A stretch of DNA of 5,093 nucleotides from Alphaproteobacteria bacterium. Its GTDB lineage: Bacteria > Pseudomonadota > Alphaproteobacteria > Micavibrionales > UBA1664. The notes under the pieces were generated by a model. The model saw nothing but the letters and a program-made list of their open reading frames with translations, had not been told where the DNA came from and searched no databases. The stretch is from NCBI GenBank assembly GCA_002401195.1, contig NVSI01000045.1, positions 5,138 through 10,230 on the forward strand, given 5' to 3'. The translations under genes were made by a program, and so were the position numbers. Positions 1 to 5,069 of this stretch are shown piece by piece; position 1 is the stretch's first letter, and each line of letters starts with the position of its first letter.

Positions 1-528
1 CTTTTACCGATCCCTGTGGCCTCGATCGCGGGGGCGATGGCCATGGTTGCGAGCGGGTGTTTGAACCTACGTCAGGCTTTGCGAGCCGTCGATCGAAAAA
101 TATACCTTCTGGTTGGGGCGGCCTTGGCTCTTGGTGTGACGTTACAAGTCACCAAAGGAGCGGCGGCCTTGGCTGGTGTTTTGACCGTTATGCCGTACGC
201 AGATGACCCGTTAGTGATGGCGTCAATACTGTTTATATTGGTGGCAATTACGACGAATTTATTGACCAATAATGCCTGTGCAATTTTATATACGCCCATT
301 GCGATGAATTTGGCGGCGAACATGAATATTGATCCGCTTATCTTTGCAACGATCGTTGTTTTTGGTGCGAATTGTTCCTTTGCCTCCCCGATTGGGTACC
401 AGACAAATTTAATGGTGATGGGGCCGGGGCATTACCGTTTCCGTGACTTTATGAAGGCGGGGATACCGTTAATGGTGATCATGTGGATTACGTTTACTTT
501 GATCGCAAAATATTACTTTAAACTCTAG
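1..528 (+). CDS. SLC13/DASS-type anion transporter, C-terminal fragment
   Basis: This is the 3' end of a gene that begins before the window; the frame is open from base 1 and gives 175 residues ending at TAG. It is very hydrophobic, with about four membrane-spanning stretches. Two motifs point to the divalent anion:sodium symporter (SLC13/DASS, citrate-transporter-like) superfamily. One is TNNACAI near fragment residues 89-95, matching the SNT/NNA substrate- and sodium-binding loop. The other is ANCSFASPIGYQTN near 123-136 followed by MVMGPGHYRF, which resembles the second repeat's conserved loop in YfbS-like bacterial members. The family moves dicarboxylates, sulfate or similar anions across the inner membrane with sodium. 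The substrate cannot be read from this fragment. Any TrkA-C domains, common in the middle of the YfbS-like group, would lie outside the window. The stop shares its bases with the stop of the convergent glycosyltransferase. Family assignment is confident, substrate is not. Confidence 0.9.
   Translation, partial: LLPIPVASIAGAMAMVASGCLNLRQALRAVDRKIYLLVGAALALGVTLQVTKGAAALAGVLTVMPYADDPLVMASILFILVAITTNLLTNNACAILYTPIAMNLAANMNIDPLIFATIVVFGANCSFASPIGYQTNLMVMGPGHYRFRDFMKAGIPLMVIMWITFTLIAKYYFKL
525..528. other. Convergent stop codons sharing CTAG
   Basis: The palindrome CTAG holds the transporter's TAG stop (526-528, plus strand) and the glycosyltransferase's TAG stop (527-525, minus strand), so the two convergent genes overlap by four bases. 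There is no intergenic room for a terminator. Transcripts of each gene must run into the other, or stop by a mechanism I cannot see; no hairpin with a T-run is evident nearby on either strand. Confidence 0.85.
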
Positions 529-1304
529 AAAAGTCTGCGTTTTTTGCTGGCGTGGAAAATATAGCTGAGGTAATACCAACAGGCTTTAAAGAAAGCTATT
601 TTCTGACGTTCTCGAAGGATTTTCCAAACGATTTTACGGCCTCTGTTGAGGTTGCTTGATAGGGATGTGTGCCCACGGCGATAACGCGCAAGGTCACGGT
701 CAAAACGGTGCGCTTTGTGTCCTTCGCGTAAAACATCAAGCCAAAAGGCGTAATCCATCCGCGCGGATAAGGTTTCGTCAAAGAAAAATTCGCCAATGAT
801 TGTGCGGTCATAAATAGGCGTCAATGTCCCCAAAGCCGTATGACGAAGAAGATGTTTATAGGTGATTTTATGAGGGTTCCGTTGAAGGATGCCAATTTTT
901 TTCTCATCCGGCGTCATGCGCCTGTAATTCGTATAGGTGATCGCATAATTGTTGCGCTTCATAAAGTTGAGCTGAGCCTCGAACTTAAAAGGTTTGATGA
1001 TGTCGTCACCATCAATAAAGGTTATGTATCGCCCCTTTGCGATGCGAAGTCCTGCATTGCGCGCGGCCGATGACCCGCCGTTTTTGGGTTGTTGAAGGGC
1101 CGTTACGCGGGAGTCTTTTTTTGAAAGCTCTTGCGCGATTTCGAAGCTATTATCCGTGGAGCAATCATCGATGATAATGCATTCCCAGTCTTTCATTGTT
1201 TGTGCCTGAAGAGACTCAATGGTGCGCGTCAAGTATTTCTCGCAATTATAGCTGGGCGTGATGACTGAGATGAGGGGCGCGTCTGACATAATGTTTTCTA
1301 TCAC
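525..1304 (-). CDS. Family 2 (GT-A fold) glycosyltransferase, TuaG-like
   Basis: A 259-residue probable inverting glycosyltransferase that transfers a sugar from a nucleotide-sugar donor, most likely to a lipid-linked or surface polysaccharide acceptor on the cytoplasmic face of the membrane. The N-terminal half shows the GT2 signature: ISVITPSYN (12-20), IIDDCSTD (44-51), NGGSSAARNAGL (75-86) and FIDGDD (96-101), where D98 and D100 form the metal-binding DxD. In the acceptor half, RMDYAFWLDVL (182-192) probably carries the catalytic base D184. LARYRRGHTSLSSN (205-218) is typical of TuaG-like and LPS/capsule GT2 enzymes. The C-terminus is basic and aromatic (WYYLSYIFHASKKRR), suggesting peripheral membrane contact. 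I chose the GTG at 1304, whose GTGA overlaps the murI stop and implies translational coupling. An ATG at 1289 gives MSDAPLISV, an equally plausible family-like start. Neither start has a strong Shine-Dalgarno. Donor and acceptor are unknown. Confidence 0.9.
   Translation of the reverse strand: MIENIMSDAPLISVITPSYNCEKYLTRTIESLQAQTMKDWECIIIDDCSTDNSFEIAQELSKKDSRVTALQQPKNGGSSAARNAGLRIAKGRYITFIDGDDIIKPFKFEAQLNFMKRNNYAITYTNYRRMTPDEKKIGILQRNPHKITYKHLLRHTALGTLTPIYDRTIIGEFFFDETLSARMDYAFWLDVLREGHKAHRFDRDLARYRRGHTSLSSNLNRGRKIVWKILRERQKIAFFKACWYYLSYIFHASKKRRLF
1301..1304 (-). other. GTGA start/stop overlap between murI and the glycosyltransferase
   Basis: Read on the minus strand, the four bases GTGA contain the GTG start proposed for the glycosyltransferase and the TGA stop of murI. 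Such overlaps usually let a terminating ribosome restart on the next frame, which fits the absence of a good Shine-Dalgarno here. If the ATG at 1289 is used instead, the genes are separated by 11 bases and the overlap has no function. Confidence 0.55.
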
Positions 1305-2104
1305 CAGCGAAGCGGTTTCTCAAGCGTGATCTCTGATTTCACAATGTTATAGGCAGCTTTTTTATAGCTGTCGGTCATATCACTGACGATGTATTTCATT
1401 GTTCCGTTCTTTGAAAGCGTTGTTTCGATGCTCGTGTTGCGCTTTAAATAATCGGTTAATTTATGGGGGATGATCTCGTCTTGAGAGATCAGTTTAACGC
1501 CATCACCGACGCGTTTTTGTATTTGGTTTTTAAGAAGGGGGTAATGCGTACATCCCAAAATCAGGCATTCAATATTTTCTTTTGTAAGGGGCGCAAGATA
1601 TTCATCCAAGACGGGTTCGATCCATTCCTGTCCATCATTTTCAATCATGGGAACAAGAAGGGGGGACGCCTTTCCGAAAAAGGAAATATCAGGATCAAGT
1701 TTTTTAAGTTCTTCCTCGTAAAGCATGCTTTCGATCATGCCCGCGGTGGCCAACATGCCGATGCGTTTATATCCTGCATCGACGCATGTTTCCAATGTTG
1801 GGATCACAACGCCTAATATGCGGCGCTCTGGAAAGGCACGAACAAGGAAAAATTGTTGAAGAAGGCGGCCGCAATGCGCCGTGGCGGTGTTACAAGCGAT
1901 AATGACAAGCGCGCAGTTTTCCTGGCGCATTAAATAATCCATCGCGCGTTCGGTGTGTTGATAGACGGCTTGTTTCGAGCGACCACCATAGGGCACGTTC
2001 AATGTGTCCCCAAAATAAACATAGTCATATTGGGGTAAATGATTACGAATTGCATTCGCAATGACCAATCCACCAAGCCCGCTGTCAAAAATACCTATAC
2101 GCAT
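1301..2104 (-). CDS. murI: Glutamate racemase
   Basis: A 267-residue cytosolic, cofactor-independent enzyme that interconverts L- and D-glutamate, supplying D-Glu for MurD in peptidoglycan synthesis. The diagnostic features are all present. IGIFDSGLGGL (3-13) carries the catalytic-site D7-S8, and the FGDTLNVPYGGRS loop spans 31-43. The two catalytic cysteines are C71 in IACNTATA and C185 in LGCTHYPLL, with H187 next to the second. The length is normal for the family and nothing key is missing. The start is ATG at 2104, giving the standard MRIGIFDSGLGG N-terminus. No Shine-Dalgarno is visible in the 26 bases before it, and the divergent DUF502 gene starts 27 bp away, so its promoter must overlap that gene or the mRNA must have almost no leader. 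It heads a two-gene unit with the overlapping glycosyltransferase, which puts a peptidoglycan precursor enzyme together with a probable surface-polysaccharide enzyme. Confidence 0.97.
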   Translation of the reverse strand: MRIGIFDSGLGGLVIANAIRNHLPQYDYVYFGDTLNVPYGGRSKQAVYQHTERAMDYLMRQENCALVIIACNTATAHCGRLLQQFFLVRAFPERRILGVVIPTLETCVDAGYKRIGMLATAGMIESMLYEEELKKLDPDISFFGKASPLLVPMIENDGQEWIEPVLDEYLAPLTKENIECLILGCTHYPLLKNQIQKRVGDGVKLISQDEIIPHKLTDYLKRNTSIETTLSKNGTMKYIVSDMTDSYKKAAYNIVKSEITLEKPLRW

Positions 2105-2131
2105 GCCATAATTATTACTATAACTAGAGGC
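2105..2131. promoter_or_regulatory. 27-bp divergent gap between murI and DUF502, overlapping weak promoters
   Basis: This AT-rich gap is all that separates two divergent start codons. On the plus strand TATAAC (2119-2124) could be a -10 box, placing transcription start almost on the DUF502 ATG at 2132. On the minus strand AATAAT (2116-2111), with TTCACT (2140-2135) 18 bp upstream, would start transcription at about the murI ATG. Both would give leaderless or nearly leaderless mRNAs. No convincing -35 is visible for the plus-strand box. The only Shine-Dalgarno-like bases, AGAGG at 2126-2130, lie one base from the DUF502 ATG, too close to work normally. Confidence 0.35.
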
Positions 2132-2800
2132 ATGAGTGAAACAGAAATTACAAATCCTTCAAAAAGATCCTTTCTTGCGCGCCTTAGGGGCTATTTAATC
2201 GCGGGAATGTTGATCACGGCGCCCATTACAATTACGGCGTGGCTCACCACAACGATTATTGATTTTGTTGATAACCGTGTGACGAAACTTATTCCGCCGC
2301 GCTATGACCCTGAAACATACTTGCCATTTTCCATTCCAGGCCTTGGCGTCATTGTTGTTATTATTTTTTTATTGTTGGTTGGGATGCTCACCACAAACTT
2401 TCTTGGGCGGTTTTTCGTTAAAATCGGGGAGAGTATTCTTGACCGCTTGCCCGTTGTGCGGTCGCTTTATGGTGCAACAAAACAAATTTTTGAAACGGTG
2501 TTCGCCAGTCAATCTGATGCGTTCCGCGAGGTTGTTCTGATTGAATATCCACGTAAAGACATATGGGTGATAGGGTTTTTAACGGGCACGTCCAAAGGCG
2601 AGGTTCAAAAACACACGAAAGACGAACTTGTGAACGTGTTTGTTCCAACCACGCCAAATCCGACATCTGGTTTTTTATTGTTTGTCCCACGTAAAGATAT
2701 CAAAATTTTAAATATGGGCGTTGAAGAGGGGTTGAAGTTGGTTGTATCCGCAGGGATCGTGACCCCTGAGGGTGTGAAAAAGTTAGAGGGTAATAGCTAA
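2132..2800 (+). CDS. DUF502 family inner-membrane protein
   Basis: A 222-residue member of the DUF502 family, whose biochemical role is not established. A short polar N-terminus leads to RLRGYLIAGMLITAPITITAW and a first membrane span (about 20-45). A loop with the family-typical PPRYDPETYLPFSIPGLG (55-72) follows, then a second span (about 70-92). The conserved soluble part has GRFFVKIGE, DRLPVVRSLYGATKQIFETV (104-123), FREVVLIEYPRK (131-142), GFLTGT (148-153) and PTTPNPTSGFLLFVP (172-186). Length is normal for the family. The ATG at 2132 gives the expected N-terminus. An in-frame extension back to 2039 would overlap murI and add unrelated residues, so I rejected it. The gene ends 14 bp from the convergent 133-residue gene. 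DUF502 genes commonly lie near recG in alphaproteobacteria, and that link is kept here, although with opposite orientation and one gene between them. No motif suggests an enzyme. Confidence 0.93.
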   Translation: MSETEITNPSKRSFLARLRGYLIAGMLITAPITITAWLTTTIIDFVDNRVTKLIPPRYDPETYLPFSIPGLGVIVVIIFLLLVGMLTTNFLGRFFVKIGESILDRLPVVRSLYGATKQIFETVFASQSDAFREVVLIEYPRKDIWVIGFLTGTSKGEVQKHTKDELVNVFVPTTPNPTSGFLLFVPRKDIKILNMGVEEGLKLVVSAGIVTPEGVKKLEGNS

Positions 2801-2814
2801 ACCTGAACGCGACT

Positions 2815-3216
2815 TTAGATCGTGTTGCGCATTGGCGCGGCGGGTTTTACATTTAAAAGCCCCATAATTTCCAACACTTCTTTCAATTCATCTGGGGCTG
2901 GCTTCCCTGATTTTTCAATCATCGTGGCCAAGGCATTCTTGATCCTTGTTGGCGTTGTATGGGCGGAATAACTTTTCGGTTTCGTTGTTTTATACTCGGC
3001 CTGAACTGTGTTTACCCTGGCGAAACCATGGTCAGATATGGAGACCAGGATAGAAAGGCCGCTTGTGTTGTCGCGCCAACTGCATACGAAGAATTTTGGT
3101 CCACCTCCGCTAAAAGAATCCCCTGTCACCATAGTTATGTTCTTTGCATCTTTTTCTTTTTGAATGGATGCGACCCATTTGGGGGCTATTTTTTTAAAAA
3201 TTTCTTGTAAGTTCAT
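2815..3216 (-). CDS. Hypothetical 133-residue soluble protein
   Basis: I do not recognise this protein. It is 133 residues, with no signal peptide or membrane span. It appears to have a basic N-terminal helix (LQEIFKKIAPKWVASIQKEK, 3-22), a central part that looks beta-rich (KFFVCSWRDN and LSILVSISDHGFARVNTVQAEY, 41-75) and a helical C-terminal region (RIKNALATMIEKSG and DELKEVLEIMGLL, 91-121). A glycine-rich turn, SFSGGGPK, sits at 34-41. Support for its being real comes from the start: AAAGG (3228-3224) lies seven bases before the ATG at 3216, and a good sigma70-like promoter lies just upstream, ending about 43 bp from the ATG. It follows the recG-like gene on the same strand but seems to be transcribed on its own, because a hairpin ends that gene. 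It converges on DUF502, 14 bp away. No function should be inferred. Confidence 0.75.
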   Translation of the reverse strand: MNLQEIFKKIAPKWVASIQKEKDAKNITMVTGDSFSGGGPKFFVCSWRDNTSGLSILVSISDHGFARVNTVQAEYKTTKPKSYSAHTTPTRIKNALATMIEKSGKPAPDELKEVLEIMGLLNVKPAAPMRNTI

Positions 3217-3223
3217 TTTAATA

Positions 3224-3228
3224 CCTTT
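3224..3228 (-). promoter_or_regulatory. Shine-Dalgarno AAAGG for the 133-residue gene
   Basis: On the minus strand AAAGG lies seven bases before the ATG at 3216, near-ideal spacing. It supports both the reality of the gene and this choice of start. Confidence 0.6.
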
Positions 3229-3256
3229 GTTTCATGGCGGTCATTTTTATATATGG

Positions 3257-3300
3257 ATATTAAAGAGCGGTTTAGGTATTAAGTCAATACTTAACCGCTC
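3257..3300 (-). terminator. Stem-loop at the end of the recG-like gene, probable terminator
   Basis: The arms are 3265-3280 and 3286-3300 with the five-base loop 3281-3285. The outer eight pairs (GAGCGGTT with AACCGCTC) are perfect. A small internal mismatch follows, then five more pairs (GTATT with AATAC). Read on the minus strand the stem is followed by TTTAATAT, a short, imperfect U-tract. The stop codon of the recG-like gene (TAA, 3293-3291) lies inside the upstream arm, so a terminating ribosome would cover part of the stem. The weak U-tract means this could be a weak terminator, or an operator for the overlapping promoter. Confidence 0.55.
3259..3287 (-). promoter_or_regulatory. Sigma70-type promoter for the 133-residue gene
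   Basis: On the minus strand TTGACT (3287-3282, five of six matches to TTGACA) is followed after exactly 17 bases by TTTAAT (3264-3259, five of six matches to TATAAT). Transcription would begin near 3252, giving a leader of about 35 bases that carries the AAAGG ribosome site. This is the best promoter-like sequence I found in the window. It overlies the hairpin at the end of the recG-like gene: the -35 sits mostly in the loop, the spacer is the downstream arm, and the -10 is the short T-rich tail. Confidence 0.6.
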
Positions 3301-4778
3301 CCGATCGTCTGCACGGCGTCATCTTGTTCGAATAGATAAAGAAGAGTGCGCAAGGCGTCACCGCGTCGTGTGGAGAGTTCTGGGTCTTTGTCACAAATAA
3401 GACGCGCGTCTTGGTGCGCCATGGCTAATAAGTCTCGATGATCGTCAAGGGATACAAAATGAAAGGCGGGCAGGCCGCTTTGTTTTGTGCCAAGGACTTC
3501 ACCTGCGCCGCGGAGTTCAAGGTCTTTTTCAGCAATCACAAAACCATCCTCGGTATCGCGCATGATTTTAAGGCGATCTTTGGCTGTTTCGGATAAAGGA
3601 CTGGCGAACATTAAAATACAAGATGATTGATCCGATCCTCGACCCACGCGTCCACGCAGTTGATGCAGTTGCGCCAGGCCAAACCGTTCCGCATGTTCGA
3701 TGACCATGACGGTGGCCTCGGGGACGTTTACGCCGACTTCAATCACGGTTGTGGCAACTAAAATGTCCAGCTCTCCGCCTGCGAATTTTTGCATGATTTT
3801 ATCTTTGTCGAGCGGTTTCATGCGTCCATGGATCAGGCCGGCGCGGTCCCCATAAAGTTTTTCAAGGAGGGTATAGCGGTCTTCGGCGGATGTGACAGGA
3901 ATCTTTTCGGATTCTTCAACCAACGGGCAAACCCAATAGATGCGTTCTCCGCTTGCGATTTTACGTTTTAGCCCTTGGGCGACTTCGGCCAAGCGATCGT
4001 TTGATATTAAAACCGTATCAATGGGTTTTCGTCCAGGTGGTTTTTCATCCAAACGCGAAACATCCATATCTCCATAAAGGGAAAGGGTAAGCGTGCGCGG
4101 AATAGGGGTCGCCGTCATAACCAATACGTCGGGCGCGATACCCTTGCCCGCAAGACCAAGGCGTTGATGGACACCGAAACGATGTTGTTCGTCAATGACG
4201 ACGCATCCCAGATTTTTAAATGTAACTGTGTCTTGGAAAATAGCATGCGTTCCAAGGATGATTTGCGCGCTTCCGTCTTCGATTTGATCCAAAATCGCCT
4301 GACGCGTTTTGCCTTTATCGCGTCCCGTTAATGTAATGCATGAAATGCCAAGGGCATCACAGATGGGCGCTAATGTTTCGGCATGTTGGCGGGCAAGAAT
4401 TTCCGTTGGCGCCATCATGGCGGCCTGCATTCCTCCGCTGACGGCGTTAAGCATGGTGGAAAGCGCGACAACGGTTTTACCGCTTCCAACATCACCTTGA
4501 AGAAGGCGGAGCATACGGTTTCCTGATTCCATGTCTTTATCTATTTCACGAATGGTGCGCTCTTGCGCTCCCGTCAGGTCAAAAGGCAATGCATCCAATA
4601 ATTTTTGGCGCATCTCTGGCGCTGGAGGGAATGTAATGCCCTTTTTCTTTTTGAACTTTAGGCGGACAAGTTGCATTGCGAGTTGTCGTGCCAAGGCTTC
4701 GTCATAGGCAAGGCGCGTGCGAATCGATGAATCAGGGAGTGTCTCGCTTGCGCTTTCGGGCGTGTGGTCATTTGGCAT
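3291..4778 (-). CDS. recG: RecG-like ATP-dependent DNA helicase lacking the N-terminal wedge domain
   Basis: A 495-residue SF2 helicase matching RecG from just before its helicase core to the C-terminus. Visible motifs: RLAYDEALARQLAM helix (23-36), LTGAQERTIREI (68-79), Walker A QGDVGSGKT (94-102, K101), APTEILARQH (123-132), DEQH box (196-199), TATPIPRTL (222-230), HGRMKP (317-322), TTVIEVGVNVPEA (343-355), QLRGRVGRG (373-381), and the RecG/Mfd TRG motif DGFVIAEKDLELRGAGEVLG (411-430). Full-length RecG has about 690 residues with Walker A near residue 300 (E. coli), so about 200 N-terminal residues are absent. These form the OB-fold wedge that binds forks and Holliday junctions. Homology starts around HTPES (5-9), matching the LHxPxS segment after the wedge. 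ATG 4778 has AAAAGGG (4793-4787) eight bases upstream; the frame stays open to a TTG at 4892 but those residues are not RecG-like. No wedge is convincing in any minus-strand frame upstream. All motor motifs are intact, which argues against recent decay. Confidence 0.92.
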   Translation of the reverse strand: MPNDHTPESASETLPDSSIRTRLAYDEALARQLAMQLVRLKFKKKKGITFPPAPEMRQKLLDALPFDLTGAQERTIREIDKDMESGNRMLRLLQGDVGSGKTVVALSTMLNAVSGGMQAAMMAPTEILARQHAETLAPICDALGISCITLTGRDKGKTRQAILDQIEDGSAQIILGTHAIFQDTVTFKNLGCVVIDEQHRFGVHQRLGLAGKGIAPDVLVMTATPIPRTLTLSLYGDMDVSRLDEKPPGRKPIDTVLISNDRLAEVAQGLKRKIASGERIYWVCPLVEESEKIPVTSAEDRYTLLEKLYGDRAGLIHGRMKPLDKDKIMQKFAGGELDILVATTVIEVGVNVPEATVMVIEHAERFGLAQLHQLRGRVGRGSDQSSCILMFASPLSETAKDRLKIMRDTEDGFVIAEKDLELRGAGEVLGTKQSGLPAFHFVSLDDHRDLLAMAHQDARLICDKDPELSTRRGDALRTLLYLFEQDDAVQTIGSG

Positions 4779-4786
4779 TGATAAAA

Positions 4787-4793
4787 CCCTTTT
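4787..4793 (-). promoter_or_regulatory. Shine-Dalgarno AAAAGGG for the truncated recG
   Basis: On the minus strand AAAAGGG lies eight bases before the ATG at 4778. Good spacing supports translation beginning here, after the missing wedge region, rather than at the upstream ATG (4886) or TTG (4892) in the same frame. Confidence 0.55.
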
Positions 4794-4809
4794 GGGCGAT
4801 TGATGATTT

Positions 4810-4825
4810 GTTAACTTCACGTTAG
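4810..4825. promoter_or_regulatory. CtrA-like binding motif (candidate)
   Basis: The plus strand reads TTAA, seven bases, TTAG (4811-4825). The minus strand reads CTAA, seven bases, TTAAC, which matches the alphaproteobacterial CtrA consensus TTAA-N7-TTAAC at eight of nine fixed positions. It lies about 33 bp upstream of the recG-like ATG and 106 bp upstream of the 44-residue gene, in a real intergenic region. One near match in AT-rich DNA can occur by chance. Confidence 0.25.
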
Positions 4826-4849
4826 TTTCTACGAGCACGATATGAAAGA

Positions 4850-4860
4850 GGGATAATCCC
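4850..4860. repeat. Perfect short palindrome GGGATAATCCC
   Basis: Five-base arms GGGAT and ATCCC flank a single central base. It lies in the divergent region between the recG-like gene and the 44-residue gene. It also contains GATAAT, which resembles a plus-strand -10 box, although no -35 stands at the right distance. The symmetry would suit a small dimeric repressor. No known operator is recognised. Confidence 0.35.
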
Positions 4861-4891
4861 CGTGATCGACGCGACCGTGATAACATTACCA

Positions 4892-4913
4892 AAAGGCGAG
4901 CACCATCGCCTTT
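4892..4913. repeat. Perfect inverted repeat AAAGGCGA / TCGCCTTT
   Basis: Eight-base perfect arms (4892-4899 and 4906-4913) enclose a six-base loop. The element ends five bases before the AGGAG ribosome site of the 44-residue gene, so in its mRNA it would form a leader hairpin just upstream of the ribosome site. It could also be an operator or a leftover terminator. Read on the minus strand the second arm runs into TTTT, terminator-like, but no minus-strand gene precedes it within the window. Confidence 0.5.
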
Positions 4914-4918
4914 GAACT

Positions 4919-4923
4919 AGGAG
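4919..4923 (+). promoter_or_regulatory. Strong Shine-Dalgarno AGGAG for the 44-residue gene
   Basis: AGGAG lies eight bases before the ATG at 4932. It is the strongest ribosome binding site in the window and the main evidence that this short frame is translated. Confidence 0.75.
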
Positions 4924-4931
4924 CAGGCAGA

Positions 4932-5066
4932 ATGTGGCGATTGATTAAAGTATTATTTTATTTGGCCGTGATCGGCGGAGTAGGCATTGTCGGATACGCA
5001 ATGTTTTTCGAACTCCCCGCACCCCAATCCGAAGTAACCGAGGCAATTACGCCTAATCTGGAATAA
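4932..5066 (+). CDS. Small single-span membrane protein, 44 residues
   Basis: The frame reads from ATG 4932 to TAA 5064-5066. It has a basic N-terminus (MWRLIK), one hydrophobic span with glycine spacing (about residues 5-26, VLFYLAVIGGVGIVGYAMFF), then a short polar acidic tail containing PAPQSEVTEAITPNLE. The charge pattern predicts the N-terminus in the cytoplasm and the tail in the periplasm. From memory, similar roughly 45-55-residue proteins with an MxRLIKxLFYL start and a PxxEVTxPV-like tail occur in alphaproteobacteria without known function; I could not check this. A strong AGGAG site supports expression. The next gene starts three bases after the stop, so the two are probably co-transcribed and coupled. 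It is short enough that automated annotation may omit it. Confidence 0.75.
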   Translation: MWRLIKVLFYLAVIGGVGIVGYAMFFELPAPQSEVTEAITPNLE

Positions 5067-5069
5067 CCC

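Noticed and set aside
840..1073. 77-codon plus-strand open frame
   Set aside because: It is antisense to the glycosyltransferase core, including its DxD region, and shows no independent support.
1463..1816. 117-codon open frame on the plus strand
   Set aside because: It lies wholly inside murI on the opposite strand, has no ribosome site or family resemblance, and murI's catalytic motifs leave no doubt about the coding strand.
2039..2131. N-terminal extension of the DUF502 protein by 31 residues
   Set aside because: The extension would overlap the start of murI and adds residues unlike the family; the ATG at 2132 gives the usual N-terminus.
2418..2690. 90-codon open frame on the minus strand
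   Set aside because: It is antisense inside the DUF502 coding region and has no recognisable protein features.
2797..2818. CTAAA / TTTAG inverted repeat between the convergent stops of DUF502 and the 133-residue gene as a bidirectional terminator
   Set aside because: Only five AT-rich pairs with a twelve-base loop; too weak to call.
4779..4892. N-terminal extension of the recG-like protein by 38 residues (TTG 4892 or ATG 4886)
   Set aside because: The added residues do not resemble RecG, and the ATG at 4778 has a properly spaced AAAAGGG while the upstream starts have none.
4779..4931. A frameshift hiding the rest of the RecG wedge domain
   Set aside because: I read all three minus-strand frames; they are broken by stops and show no convincing wedge motif. 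A faint resemblance in one frame (GRVDHGDYPSF) is too short to count.
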